Of a stretch of DNA of 64,000 nt, positions 17,186 through 25,966 are shown piece by piece. The translations under genes and the position numbers were made by a program. How positions within the stretch are numbered: position 1 is the first letter of the stretch; the number at the start of each line of letters is the position of its first letter. Origin of the DNA: Pseudomonadales bacterium (lineage in GTDB: Bacteria; Pseudomonadota; Gammaproteobacteria; Pseudomonadales; Porticoccaceae); assembly GCA_024234435.1 (NCBI GenBank), contig JACKOF010000002.1, positions 1-64,000 of the forward strand, read 5' to 3'. The notes beneath the pieces were generated by a model, which did no database searches, had not been told where the DNA came from, and saw only the letters and a list, made by a program, of their open reading frames with translations.

Positions 17186-17584
17186 ATGTTCAGACGCTTC
17201 ACGGATGAAGGTGGTTGTTCGGGGAAAAAGGCAGAGCAATATGCTCAACGTTTTCTCAGATCCCGGAATCTGAGAATTATAAAAACCAATTATGTCGCCC
17301 CTCGTGGTGAGCTGGATATCATTGCCCGCGAAGGTGACTGTCTTGTTTTTGTGGAGGTGCGTATGCGATCCGGAAACAGTTTTGGTTCCGCTGCTGACAG
17401 CATTGATGCGCGGAAGCAGCAAAGCCTGATTTACGCCGCAACCCACTATTTACAAAACACCGGGCAATGGGACAAAGTCCAGTGCCGGTTTGACGCGCTC
17501 TGTTTGTCTCCGGAAACATCAAAACCGGGCAAGGAAAAGAACTATCAGGTAGAATGGATTCGCAACGCATTTAATCCCAGTTAA
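17186..17584 (+). CDS. yraN: UPF0102 protein YraN, endonuclease-like fold
   Basis: The 132-residue protein has the UPF0102 signature: KAEQYAQRFLRSRNLRII, then YVAPRGELDIIAREGDCLVFVEVRMRSG. This region carries the Asp and Glu-x-Lys-type residues of a restriction-like nuclease fold, although here the usual VEVK is VEVR. The biological role is unsettled. It lies eight bases downstream of lpoA and is probably cotranscribed. Confidence 0.9.
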   Translation: MFRRFTDEGGCSGKKAEQYAQRFLRSRNLRIIKTNYVAPRGELDIIAREGDCLVFVEVRMRSGNSFGSAADSIDARKQQSLIYAATHYLQNTGQWDKVQCRFDALCLSPETSKPGKEKNYQVEWIRNAFNPS

Positions 17585-17602
17585 CCGAGCACAGCCCTTC
17601 CA

Positions 17603-18187
17603 ATGGAATCGCGAGTCATTGATTTTTTCCACCAGAGCATCGAGGCGAAAATGTCTTGCGGTGAACGGGTGGCACCCGCCATTGTCGCGGCCAGTCGACT
17701 GGTGACTGAGCGATTATTGCAAGAGAACAAGGTATTCAGCTGCGGCAATGGTGTCTGCGGCCCCCTGGCCGCTATTTTTACACAATGTCTGTCACTCCGG
17801 CATCGCATTGAAAGACCAGGGCTTCCTGCATTGAACCTGTCAGCAGAGGCTTCTACCCTGAGCGCCATCGCAGAGCAGCACAGCAGCGAAATTTTCAGCA
17901 GACAATTGCGCACCCTTGGTGTACCTGGCGACGTGCTGGTCATTTTCAGCACTGGCAGTAACGCATCCAGTCTGGTGCAAGCGATTCAAACCGCACATGA
18001 TCGCGACATGTTCGTCGTATCGTTTACTACCGACGGAGATCAGGATCTGGCAGCATTACTCACTAACAATGACATCACTATCAGCGCCAATAACGCTGAA
18101 CCGCACCGCGCAACAGAAATACATTTGCTCGGATTATTTTCTGTTTGTGAATTGATTGATCAACAGCTCTTTGGAGGAGCAGGATAA
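17603..18187 (+). CDS. diaA: SIS-domain protein of the DiaA/GmhA type
   Basis: The 194-residue protein is a single SIS domain: NKVFSCGNGVCGPLAAIFTQ, then DVLVIFSTGSNASSLVQAI and a final ATEIHLLGLFSVCELID. By position (after yraN, before dolP) and length it matches YraO/DiaA, which binds DnaA and times replication initiation in E. coli. In pseudomonads the same position carries a gene often labelled phosphoheptose isomerase. Sequence alone does not separate the two roles. Its stop overlaps the next start by one base. Confidence 0.82.
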   Translation: MESRVIDFFHQSIEAKMSCGERVAPAIVAASRLVTERLLQENKVFSCGNGVCGPLAAIFTQCLSLRHRIERPGLPALNLSAEASTLSAIAEQHSSEIFSRQLRTLGVPGDVLVIFSTGSNASSLVQAIQTAHDRDMFVVSFTTDGDQDLAALLTNNDITISANNAEPHRATEIHLLGLFSVCELIDQQLFGGAG

Positions 18188-18765
18188 TGGTTTCACTGTT
18201 TCGACTTTTCACCGCTATCATGGTTGCCAGCACACTGCTTGCAGGTTGCACCAATATTATTCATGCAACTACCGACAAGCCTTTCCAGCCAGACCCTTCG
18301 GAAACACCAATTGGCACTGACATTAATGATTGGCAGCTGGAAACCCTGATAGGCGTCAACATCAAGAAGGCTCACCCGACGCTTGAGATTTCCCATATCA
18401 ATGTGCACGCCTATAACGGCGTGGTATTGCTCACCGGCGAAGTCCCCAGCAATGAGCTACGCAGTCTGGCCGGTCAGACTGCCAGAGATTTTCGTGGCGT
18501 CCGTCAAGTCTATAACGAACTGGAAACCAAGGGGGTAACCTCATTTCTCGCCAGAACCAACGATACCTGGTTGACCACGAAGGTAAAAACCAAACTGATT
18601 GCGGACAACCAGGTGAAAGCCAGTAAACTGAAGGTCGTTACGGAATCCGGCGTCATTTACCTGATGGGTGTGGTACCACGAGCAATCGCAGAACGAGCCG
18701 CCAATATTGCCAGCAATACTAAGGGGGCACAAAGAGTCGTTAAGGTTATTGAGTATCTCGACTAG
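18187..18765 (+). CDS. dolP: BON-domain outer-membrane lipoprotein DolP
   Basis: The 192-residue protein has a lipoprotein signal with LLAGCTN, then two BON domains: one around INVHAYNGVVLLTGEV, the other around LKVVTESGVIYLMGVV. The E. coli homologue (YraP) supports outer-membrane integrity and septal cell-wall cleavage. It closes the lpoA-yraN-SIS operon and a symmetrical terminator follows. Confidence 0.93.
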   Translation: MVSLFRLFTAIMVASTLLAGCTNIIHATTDKPFQPDPSETPIGTDINDWQLETLIGVNIKKAHPTLEISHINVHAYNGVVLLTGEVPSNELRSLAGQTARDFRGVRQVYNELETKGVTSFLARTNDTWLTTKVKTKLIADNQVKASKLKVVTESGVIYLMGVVPRAIAERAANIASNTKGAQRVVKVIEYLD

Positions 18766-18787
18766 AATCATCGGCGCAGACTGAACA

Positions 18788-18820
18788 AGCAGGGGTTGTA
18801 TACAACCCCTGCTATTTTTG
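18788..18820. terminator. Bidirectional terminator after dolP
   Basis: AGCAGGGGTTGTATACAACCCCTGCT is a perfect palindrome forming a 13-base hairpin (a small loop must open at the centre). It is followed by ATTTTT on the plus strand and lies between the converging dolP and DUF3581 genes. Confidence 0.85.
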
Positions 18821-18851
18821 GGCGTGAATACAGGCGGTCATCAGGCCAGCA

Positions 18852-19574
18852 TCAAGCATCCAGCCGGGAACCATAATTCCGCTTCCACTGCGCATAGTCA
18901 CTAATAATTTTGTCCATCGCCTGCTGGTCATAAGGCACCAGCCCGCTTAACAGCATGTGTTTTTCGCCGCGTCCAACCACATTGCCATTACTGATTAGAT
19001 TGAAAGCCAAACAAATATTGCCTCGTTTGCCCTGCAAATCAAGAACCGTTTTACCTTTATCCAATTCAAGGCGAACACCCTGAAAGTCCAGCTGATGAAG
19101 ATCAATCAGCATACTTTGATACATCACCATCGGCCTATCGGGATTAATCATGACGCCTTTTTGCTCCAACAGGGGAACCAGTACGTGGGGAAAGGTGTGT
19201 CCGGAGAAGGTAACGTAGCTGTGGGTCAACTCATCAATCAGATTCGAGTCGCGGCTATTATCACCGGTGTGCTCAATAGTCAGGTATTCCTTGCCTTTGT
19301 GATCGGCTATACACAGCTGTGGCGACTCATCAGGCAGAATCAGTTCAATACCGTCTGACACCATACCGGAAAAAACAAACCGCATATGCCGCGTGATGCC
19401 ATACTTGGCCAGCATTACCGCAAACAACAAATCTCCAGGCACACAGAATCGTTTCGACTCTTCGTCATGAAGGGGGTTAAAATCATCTGCCACCTGCTTG
19501 GCAAAATCACTCGCCTGCTGACGACTGAAACTGATTTTGCCATCAGCTTCTCTGTAGAATAGGTCTGTTAGCAT
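18852..19574 (-). CDS. DUF3581-family protein
   Basis: The 240-residue protein begins with LFYREADGKISFSRQQASDF and continues with DFNPLHDEESKRFCVPGDLLF, the recognisable opening of DUF3581. That opening is reminiscent of hotdog-fold MaoC-like dehydratases. The function is unknown. It lies eight bases downstream of sspB on the same strand and could be the last gene of an sspA-sspB transcript. Confidence 0.8.
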   Translation of the reverse strand: MLTDLFYREADGKISFSRQQASDFAKQVADDFNPLHDEESKRFCVPGDLLFAVMLAKYGITRHMRFVFSGMVSDGIELILPDESPQLCIADHKGKEYLTIEHTGDNSRDSNLIDELTHSYVTFSGHTFPHVLVPLLEQKGVMINPDRPMVMYQSMLIDLHQLDFQGVRLELDKGKTVLDLQGKRGNICLAFNLISNGNVVGRGEKHMLLSGLVPYDQQAMDKIISDYAQWKRNYGSRLDA

Positions 19575-19581
19575 GTATTGG

Positions 19582-20043
19582 CTATTTGATCACTTTCAGT
19601 GACGGGCGTGTTTTACCACTGCCTGTCGGTGGAGTGGGCTTGTCGGGGTTGTCATCGCTCTTGTCTTTCTTCTTTTCAGGATCAAGCGGGGGCACCTTGA
19701 CGGGCATGGGCCGCGCAGGTTCTGGCAATTTTTCTTCCTGAAACACCATCCCCTGCCCGTTTTCCCGTGCGTAAATACCCATCACTGCACTAACGGGGAG
19801 GTAAATGCTGGTAGGCACACCGCCAAACCGTGTACTGAAAGATATCCCCTGATTGGTCATTTCCAGACCAGTGGTCGCACGCGGCGCCAGATTCAACACG
19901 ATCTGTCCGTCGCTGACATAATCCTGGGGAACAGAAACCCCGGAGTGATAGGCGTCCACAACCACATAAGGCGTACAATCATTGTCCACTATCCACTCAT
20001 AAAATGCGCGGATAAGATAGGGACGATTGGATGTCATCGACAT
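19582..20043 (-). CDS. sspB: ClpXP protease specificity-enhancing factor SspB
   Basis: SspB delivers ssrA-tagged proteins to ClpXP. The 153-residue protein has the folded domain (RPYLIRAFYEWIVDNDCTPY, then LNLAPRATTGLEM and FGGVPTSIYLPV). A Pro/Lys/Asp-rich flexible linker follows, and a C-terminal tail RPSLKVIK serves as the ClpX-docking peptide. It lies directly downstream of sspA, the normal arrangement. Confidence 0.95.
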   Translation of the reverse strand: MSMTSNRPYLIRAFYEWIVDNDCTPYVVVDAYHSGVSVPQDYVSDGQIVLNLAPRATTGLEMTNQGISFSTRFGGVPTSIYLPVSAVMGIYARENGQGMVFQEEKLPEPARPMPVKVPPLDPEKKKDKSDDNPDKPTPPTGSGKTRPSLKVIK

Positions 20044-20071
20044 GATCTGCTACCTGACGGGGTTAATGTGC

Positions 20072-20701
20072 TTATGGACGCATCTCCCTTTCCAATTCCG
20101 TGAGGCTTTCCTGGAAAGAGTCTCGCTCAAACAGGCGCTGCATATAAGCCAGCAGAGGCTTGGTCTGGCGATTATTCGGGAGTGTGATTCCCATACTTTC
20201 CAGACGCCACAGAACGGGGGCAAGACAACAGTCAACCAGCGTAAACTCTTCATTCATGAAGTAAGGCTTTTCAGAAAAAATCGGCGCAATCGTGACCAGG
20301 CTGTCTCGCAACTCCTGGCGACCTTTATCCGCTGATTTCAACTCTGGCTTGTTCACTATGGTGTCCACATGTGTGCACCAGTCATTTTCGATTCGGTGAA
20401 TAAACTGGCGACTCAAGGCGCGGGCCACCGGATAGACAGGCAACAGCGGCGGATGAGGAAAACGTTCATCGAGATATTCCATCATCACTTTGGTTTCAAA
20501 CAGAGCCAACTCACGGTCAATAAGCGTTGGCAGACTGTTATAGGGATTCAGTTCGCTGACTTCCTGTGGAATTTTTCCTTCTACTTCTTCAATATCAACA
20601 GTGACCCCTTTCTCAGCCAATACAATCCTGACGCGATGACTGTAGTGGCAAATCGGGTTTGAATAAAAAATCATTGAAGATCGTTTGGTAACAACCCCCA
20701 T
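20072..20701 (-). CDS. sspA: Stringent starvation protein A
   Basis: SspA is a glutathione-transferase-fold protein that binds RNA polymerase and alters transcription under starvation and acid stress. The 209-residue product shows the thioredoxin-like half (SNPICHYSHRVRIVLAEKGV) and the ELNPYNSLPTLIDRELALFE region, then the helical domain. The start at 20701 has GAGG seven bases upstream. It sits between the bc1 operon and sspB, as in many gammaproteobacteria. Confidence 0.95.
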   Translation of the reverse strand: MGVVTKRSSMIFYSNPICHYSHRVRIVLAEKGVTVDIEEVEGKIPQEVSELNPYNSLPTLIDRELALFETKVMMEYLDERFPHPPLLPVYPVARALSRQFIHRIENDWCTHVDTIVNKPELKSADKGRQELRDSLVTIAPIFSEKPYFMNEEFTLVDCCLAPVLWRLESMGITLPNNRQTKPLLAYMQRLFERDSFQESLTELEREMRP

Positions 20702-20731
20702 AATGTAACCTCAAATAATTAAAGAATAAGT

Positions 20732-20759
20732 GCCGGGCGATCTTGCAAGACCGCCCGGC
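20732..20759 (-). terminator. Hairpin between the bc1 operon and sspA
   Basis: GCCGGGCG pairs with CGCCCGGC, enclosing a TCTTGCAAGA palindrome. On the minus strand the stem follows the cytochrome gene stop codon within ten bases and is trailed by a moderately T-rich stretch. It may terminate or attenuate readthrough into sspA. Confidence 0.6.
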
Positions 20760-20767
20760 GGAGTCAA

Positions 20768-22804
20768 TTAGTGAATACCTTTCCAGAATTCCCGGTTAAG
20801 CAACCACACCCAGACAAACAGAAATGCCAGGAACAGCAGAACATAGATACCGATTTCCTTGCGTTGCTCAGCCATTGGTTCTGCAACGTAGGTCAGGAAG
20901 TTCACCAGATCATATACGGCAGCGTCAAATTCTTCCGGCGACAGACTGCCTTCTTCAATGATCTTGTAGCGCCCGCAGGGATTATCCAGAATTTCCTCGG
21001 AAGTCAGAGGGTCGCGTTTAATACCACCATTGTGCGCCAGAACCGGACCCGGGGCACAGTCCTGTAAACCCTGCAGCTCCAGCATAGCATGGGGCATACC
21101 CACATCTTTAAACACCTTGTTGTTAACACCTACGGGACGATTTGGATCCACATAGAAGTTGCGCAGATAGGTGTACAACCACTCGGGCGAACGGGCACGG
21201 GCAACCAGCGTTAAATCAGGAGGTGTGGCGCCGAACCAGCGTTTGGCGTTGTCAGCGGGCATGGAAATCTGCATCAGATCACCAATCTTCTGATCAGCAT
21301 AGACAAGATTATCCATCATCAATCCCTTGGGAATATTCAAGTCGCTGGCAACCCTCTCCCAACGGGAATACTGGGCTGAGTGACAGCCCATGCAATAGTT
21401 CTGAAATAACTTCACGCCATTTTGCAAAGAGGCCTTGTCGCTCAAATCCGCCTCAAAACTGTCGCAGTGAATAGTGCCGCAGTCGAAACCTGATTCAGCA
21501 CCCACCGCTTTTAGCGGCGCCCAAGCCAGGAACACCACGATCAGAAAAACACCCCAGGATTTCCAGAAGCCTATTCCACCACTCATCGTCACCCGGTCAG
21601 GTTCAGCCAATGTTTTTTCCCGGCTGGTCCAGAACGGCATCAGCAGGAAGTAGGCGAAATAGATAATCGTACAGATCTGAGCCAGCAATGTCCGCGAAGG
21701 CGTAGGCGATTTAACACCCAGCACACCGAGAATGATAAACGAAGCCGCAAAAATCACGATAGCGATGCGGCTGACTTTACCTTTGTAGCGGATGGATTTA
21801 ACCGGGCTGCGATCAAGCCAAGGCAACACAAACATTATCGCGATAGCCGCACCCATCGTTATAAAACCAAACAGCTTATCCGGCACCGCACGCAACATCG
21901 AGTAGAACGGCGTGAAATACCACACTGGCGCAATATGCTCGGGTGTTTTCAACGGGTTGGCAATTTCAAAGTTCGCATGCTCCAGGAAGTAGCCACCCAT
22001 TTCCGGCACAAAGAACAGGATAAAACAGAACACAAACAGAAATACCACGATCGGCACCAGATCGTGAACCGTGTAATAAGGGTGGAAAGGAATACCATCA
22101 CGAGGGATGCCATTTTCATCCTTATTGGCCTTAATGTTGACACCATCCGGGTTGTTTGAGCCAACTTCGTGCAATGCCAGAATATGCATCACCACCAGTG
22201 CCAACAGTACGATTGGCAAGGCAACCACGTGCAATGACATGAAACGATTCAGAGTAATACCGGAAATCAGATAATCTCCGCGCACCCACTCAACAATGGC
22301 GTCGCCAACTACCGGAATCGCACCAAACAGGGAAATAATCACCTGGGCACCCCAGTAAGACATCTGACCCCATGGCAAGACATAACCAAGGAAGGCTTCA
22401 GCCATTAGCGCCAGGTAGATCGCCATACCGAAGATCCACACCAGTTCGCGAGGCGCCTTGTAGGAGCCATACAGCAAACCGCGGAACATATGCAGGTAAA
22501 CGACAATAAAGAATGCCGAAGCACCTGTAGAGTGCGCGTAGCGAATAATCCAGCCAAAATCCACATCGCGCATAATGTATTCAACCGAAGCAAAGGCTTG
22601 TTCTGCAGAACCCTGAAAGCTCATTAACAACCATATACCGGTGATCAGCTGAATAACCAGCACGACCATCGACAACACGCCGAAGAAGTACCAGAAATTA
22701 AAATTCTTTGGCGCGTAATACTCCGCCATGTGTTTTTTCCACTCGACTTGCAACATAGGCATGCGAGAGTCGACCCAACCGCCGAAAGATTTTAGCCAGT
22801 TCAT
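20768..22804 (-). CDS. petBC: Ubiquinol-cytochrome c reductase, cytochrome b and c1 in one polypeptide
   Basis: The 678-residue frame holds all of cytochrome b: residues 1 to about 405, with haem-ligand helices around YAHSTGASAFFIVVYLHMFRG and SLHVVALPIVLLALVVMH, and the quinol-site PEWY equivalent PVWYF. It runs on without a stop into cytochrome c1: a signal-anchor-like helix at about 415-437, the haem motif CMGCH, the Met-ligand region and a C-terminal anchor LLFLAFLFVWVWLL. In Bradyrhizobium the same fusion (fbcH) is translated as a precursor and cleaved. Most gammaproteobacteria have separate petB and petC. The start overlaps the petA stop by one base. Confidence 0.93.
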   Translation of the reverse strand: MNWLKSFGGWVDSRMPMLQVEWKKHMAEYYAPKNFNFWYFFGVLSMVVLVIQLITGIWLLMSFQGSAEQAFASVEYIMRDVDFGWIIRYAHSTGASAFFIVVYLHMFRGLLYGSYKAPRELVWIFGMAIYLALMAEAFLGYVLPWGQMSYWGAQVIISLFGAIPVVGDAIVEWVRGDYLISGITLNRFMSLHVVALPIVLLALVVMHILALHEVGSNNPDGVNIKANKDENGIPRDGIPFHPYYTVHDLVPIVVFLFVFCFILFFVPEMGGYFLEHANFEIANPLKTPEHIAPVWYFTPFYSMLRAVPDKLFGFITMGAAIAIMFVLPWLDRSPVKSIRYKGKVSRIAIVIFAASFIILGVLGVKSPTPSRTLLAQICTIIYFAYFLLMPFWTSREKTLAEPDRVTMSGGIGFWKSWGVFLIVVFLAWAPLKAVGAESGFDCGTIHCDSFEADLSDKASLQNGVKLFQNYCMGCHSAQYSRWERVASDLNIPKGLMMDNLVYADQKIGDLMQISMPADNAKRWFGATPPDLTLVARARSPEWLYTYLRNFYVDPNRPVGVNNKVFKDVGMPHAMLELQGLQDCAPGPVLAHNGGIKRDPLTSEEILDNPCGRYKIIEEGSLSPEEFDAAVYDLVNFLTYVAEPMAEQRKEIGIYVLLFLAFLFVWVWLLNREFWKGIH

Positions 22805-23406
22805 TATGCTGCTCCCTCGTCTACACCGATAACAATGACATCGTCGCTCTCATAGGCATAAGGCGGCACTTCGAGGTTCGTCGGCGCTGGCACCCCCTGA
22901 AACACTCGTCCGGCAAGATCAAACTTGGATCCGTGGCAAGGACAGAAAAAACCGCCCATCCACTCACCGTCATTACCTTTCAGATCCTGGGCTCCAACAT
23001 CGGGGCGATACATCGGCGCACAACCCAGGTGTGTGCAGAGACCCACAAGCACCAGCAACTCTTCTCGAGAGGCGCGGTTAGCCGCATCAACATACTGGGG
23101 CTGGTTAGATGCTTCCGAATTCGGGTCACGCAGACGATTATCCATCTTGGCGAGATTCGCCAGCGCTTCTGGCGTCCGGCGCACGATATAAACCGGTTTG
23201 CCACGCCACTCAACAGTGATCATTGCACCCGGCTCAATCTTTGAAATATTGGCTTTAACCGGCGCACCTGCGGCTTTCGCCTTGGCGCTCGGTTGCCAGG
23301 AACCTACAAACGGAATTGCAGCACCCACTACACCGGCGGCCCCTACAACACAAGTGGCTCCAGTCAGAAATCGGCGACGACTTTGGTTAATACCGTCATT
23401 GTTCAT
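22804..23406 (-). CDS. petA: Ubiquinol-cytochrome c reductase iron-sulfur subunit (Rieske)
   Basis: The 200-residue Rieske protein carries the N-terminal twin-arginine-like RRRFLTGATCVVGAAG membrane anchor and both cluster motifs, CTHLGC and CPCHGSK, each giving one Cys and one His to the 2Fe-2S centre. It passes electrons from quinol to cytochrome c1 at the inner membrane. GGAG lies six bases before the ATG. It is the first gene of the bc1 operon, downstream of rpsI with a terminator between. Confidence 0.97.
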   Translation of the reverse strand: MNNDGINQSRRRFLTGATCVVGAAGVVGAAIPFVGSWQPSAKAKAAGAPVKANISKIEPGAMITVEWRGKPVYIVRRTPEALANLAKMDNRLRDPNSEASNQPQYVDAANRASREELLVLVGLCTHLGCAPMYRPDVGAQDLKGNDGEWMGGFFCPCHGSKFDLAGRVFQGVPAPTNLEVPPYAYESDDVIVIGVDEGAA

Positions 23407-23559
23407 GACGTTCTCCTGTCAACAGCAAAAAAGTAAAAAAATAGTAACTATTGTTGGGTATGAAATGGCGTGCAATGGTAATGAAAAGCACACTTTTTTA
23501 CAAGGCATACAATCAAGAAACGAAGATAACTCTCTGTTTTTCTGATAAAAACCAGACAA

Positions 23560-23588
23560 AAAAATACCCGGCCAAAAATGCCGGGTAT
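23560..23588 (-). terminator. Terminator of rplM-rpsI
   Basis: On the minus strand ATACCCGGC/GCCGGGTAT forms a nine-base stem with a seven-base loop, followed by a run of seven T. It lies about 65 bases beyond the rpsI stop codon and before petA. Confidence 0.88.
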
Positions 23589-23652
23589 CTTCGATTGCGA
23601 ATATTCCGCACACGTAACGTCAGAACAATCCCCGCTAAAAACGAGAACCTTA

Positions 23653-24045
23653 TTAACGTTTTGAGAACTGAGGACGTTTCCGCGCTTTGTGCAATCCGAC
23701 CTTTTTACGCTCAACCTGACGGGCATCACGTGTCAAAAAGCCAGCTTTGCGCAGCGAAGAGCGCAACTCTTCATCGTACTGCAACAGTGCGCGAGCAATA
23801 CCATGACGAATAGCACCCGCCTGACCAAAGCTGCCACCGCCTTTAACGGTAACTTTCAAGTCAAACTTTTCAGCCATATCGGCCAGCTCAAGCGGTTGAC
23901 GAACGATCATACGAGCCACTTCACGACCAAAATACTGATCGATAGTGCGATTGTTTATAGTAATGTTGCCGCTGCCATTCTCCAGAAAAACCCTGGCTGA
24001 AGAAGTTTTACGACGACCAGTACCGTAATATTGAGTGTCTGCCAT
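23653..24045 (-). CDS. rpsI: 30S ribosomal protein S9
   Basis: The 130-residue protein matches uS9 from YYGTGRRKTSSARVFL to the basic C-terminal tail RKRPQFSKR, which reaches the P-site tRNA anticodon. It follows rplM by 13 bases in the universal rplM-rpsI order. Confidence 0.98.
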   Translation of the reverse strand: MADTQYYGTGRRKTSSARVFLENGSGNITINNRTIDQYFGREVARMIVRQPLELADMAEKFDLKVTVKGGGSFGQAGAIRHGIARALLQYDEELRSSLRKAGFLTRDARQVERKKVGLHKARKRPQFSKR

Positions 24046-24058
24046 AATAAGCGATCCG

Positions 24059-24487
24059 TCAGATATTCAGTTCTTGCGGTTGCTGAGCAGCATGTGGATG
24101 CTCTTCACCGGCATAAATTTTCAGTTTCTTGAACATGGCGCGGCCCAGAGGACCTTTTGGCAACATGCCCTTCACTGCATTCTGTATCACACGCTCAGGT
24201 GCCTTCTCGATCAACTTTTCGAAGCTGATAGACTTCAGCCCACCCGGATAACCGGTGTGACTGTGATAAATCTTGCCTTTTGCCTTGTTACCCGTAACGC
24301 GCACCTTTTCAGCATTGATCACGACGATGTAATCACCGGTATCCACGTGAGGCGTATATTCGGGCTTGTGCTTGCCACGCAGGCGAGTGGCAATATCAAC
24401 CGCCAGACGACCCAGAGTCTTGTCCGCCGCATCGACGAGCAGCCAGTCGCGCTGTACAGTTTCATTCTTGGCGCTAAATGTTTTCAT
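24059..24487 (-). CDS. rplM: 50S ribosomal protein L13
   Basis: The 142-residue protein is a full-length uL13, with WLLVDAADKTLGRLA, YIVVINAEKVRVTGNKA and AVKGMLPKGPLGRAM. It is the first gene of the rplM-rpsI operon, with its own promoter upstream. The roughly 65-base leader contains two small hairpins (CCTTTTGGAAGG and CCCTTTGGAAGGG, about 24515-24550). They could form the autoregulatory structure known for L13 leaders. Confidence 0.98.
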   Translation of the reverse strand: MKTFSAKNETVQRDWLLVDAADKTLGRLAVDIATRLRGKHKPEYTPHVDTGDYIVVINAEKVRVTGNKAKGKIYHSHTGYPGGLKSISFEKLIEKAPERVIQNAVKGMLPKGPLGRAMFKKLKIYAGEEHPHAAQQPQELNI

Positions 24488-24555
24488 CTTTTCCTGCCTG
24501 AGAAATTGGGAGCTTCACCCTTCCAAAGGGCACCAGCCTTCCAAAAGGAGGGCGC

Positions 24556-24584
24556 ATTTTACAGACGGGACTTATGCTTTTCAA
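24556..24584 (-). promoter_or_regulatory. rplM-rpsI promoter
   Basis: On the minus strand TTGAAA (24584-24579) and TAAAAT (24561-24556) are separated by 17 bases, a strong sigma-70 match about 70 bases upstream of the rplM start codon. Confidence 0.75.
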
Positions 24585-24661
24585 GCGGAAATTACAGTTT
24601 ATCTGAAACGACCAAAAAACACGGGAACACACCCTGATTAAGGCGGCAATCAAAGGCCTGA

Positions 24662-25783
24662 TCAAGGCATGTGCGGCCTGGCCAGATACTCGTGCGACTG
24701 CATTTCCAACAACCGGCTCGTCGTGCGCTGAAACTCGAAACTCAGCTTACCCTCTGTGTACAGCTGCTCAAGCGGAACCTCAGCCGACAACACCAGCTTG
24801 ACATTGCGATCATAGAATTCATCGACCATGTTGACAAAGCGCCGCGCCTGATCGTCTGTTGAACGGCCCATTTGCGGCACGTTACCCACCAGTACAGCAT
24901 GAAATTCACGGGCAATTTCAATGTAGTCATTCTGACTGCGCGGCCCGTCACAAATTGCCGGAAAGTCAAACCAGACCACATCTTCACCAACGTAACGGGT
25001 GATCAGACTACGCCCTTCGATATCCAGACGCTCCTCCTTATGCACCTCACCAACTGCAGGCACCAAACTCCGAAATGCACTCATTAATGCCTGTTCAGCC
25101 TGGTCACCCAGCGGAGCATGAAATAACTCCGCTCGTTCCAGCGCTCTCAACCTGTAATCCACCCCGCCATCCACATTCACCACAACCGTGTGCTCTTCAA
25201 GCAGTGCAATAGCAGGTAAAAACCGTTGCCGCTGCAAGCCATTGGGGTACAGGCCAGCAGGCACAATATTGGATGTAGCCACCAGCGTCACACCTCTTCG
25301 GAACAACATCTTCAGCAATGAGCCCAGGATCATGGCATCGGTAATATCAGAAACAAAAAATTCATCAAAACAAATAACCCGGGTTTCAGCTGCAATCCTG
25401 TCGGCAACAACCTCCAGAGGGTCCGACTGCACTGGCATATTTTTCAGTTCCTGATGAACCCTGCGCATAAATCGATGAAAATGAACCCGCATTTTTCGAT
25501 CAAATGGCAGGCTCTCATAAAAATTGTCCATCAGATAGGTTTTGCCGCGGCCCACACCACCCCAGAAGTAGAGCCCCCTCTCTGGCTGCAGCTGCTTTTT
25601 GTGTCGGCGGAACAACGCCAGAAACCCTTTTGGAACGCTATCGCGTGCAACAGCTACCAACAAACGCTCGTAGAGAGACTGCAAGTGCTCAACGGCTTGC
25701 TGTTGAGAAGGGTCATGATTAAAACCCTTTTTCAACAGGTCGCGCTGATATCTCTCTATGGGGGACAACTGTTCCTGAGACAT
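24662..25783 (-). CDS. zapE: Cell-division ATPase ZapE (AFG1-like)
   Basis: The 373-residue AAA-type ATPase has Walker A GGVGRGKTYLMD, Walker B VICFDEFFVSDITDAM and the sensor region VATSNIVPAGLYPNGLQR. ZapE associates with the Z-ring during constriction and is related to mitochondrial AFG1. It is divergent from zapG, with degS beyond; this zapE/zapG/degS and rplM-rpsI neighbourhood is conserved in gammaproteobacteria. Confidence 0.94.
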   Translation of the reverse strand: MSQEQLSPIERYQRDLLKKGFNHDPSQQQAVEHLQSLYERLLVAVARDSVPKGFLALFRRHKKQLQPERGLYFWGGVGRGKTYLMDNFYESLPFDRKMRVHFHRFMRRVHQELKNMPVQSDPLEVVADRIAAETRVICFDEFFVSDITDAMILGSLLKMLFRRGVTLVATSNIVPAGLYPNGLQRQRFLPAIALLEEHTVVVNVDGGVDYRLRALERAELFHAPLGDQAEQALMSAFRSLVPAVGEVHKEERLDIEGRSLITRYVGEDVVWFDFPAICDGPRSQNDYIEIAREFHAVLVGNVPQMGRSTDDQARRFVNMVDEFYDRNVKLVLSAEVPLEQLYTEGKLSFEFQRTTSRLLEMQSHEYLARPHMP

Positions 25784-25966
25784 GGCAAATTTAACAATCG
25801 TTTTTCAGACAAATAAATTCCGGGGCAGCGAACTCTACACGTGGACAATAACTGTTGGCAAATTGTCTCTGCCTGATTCACCAACAAAATGGTTGATTCA
25901 CAACAGCGCATATCTCAAACTAGGGCGCATAATCATTTAAAGATACAGCAATTCGGAGATGGTGTT

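Noticed and set aside
21550..21600. Separate start codon for cytochrome c1 inside the fused frame
   Set aside because: A Met is present just before the c1 leader, but only a weak purine motif precedes it and no stop ends cytochrome b; a fused product is the simpler reading.
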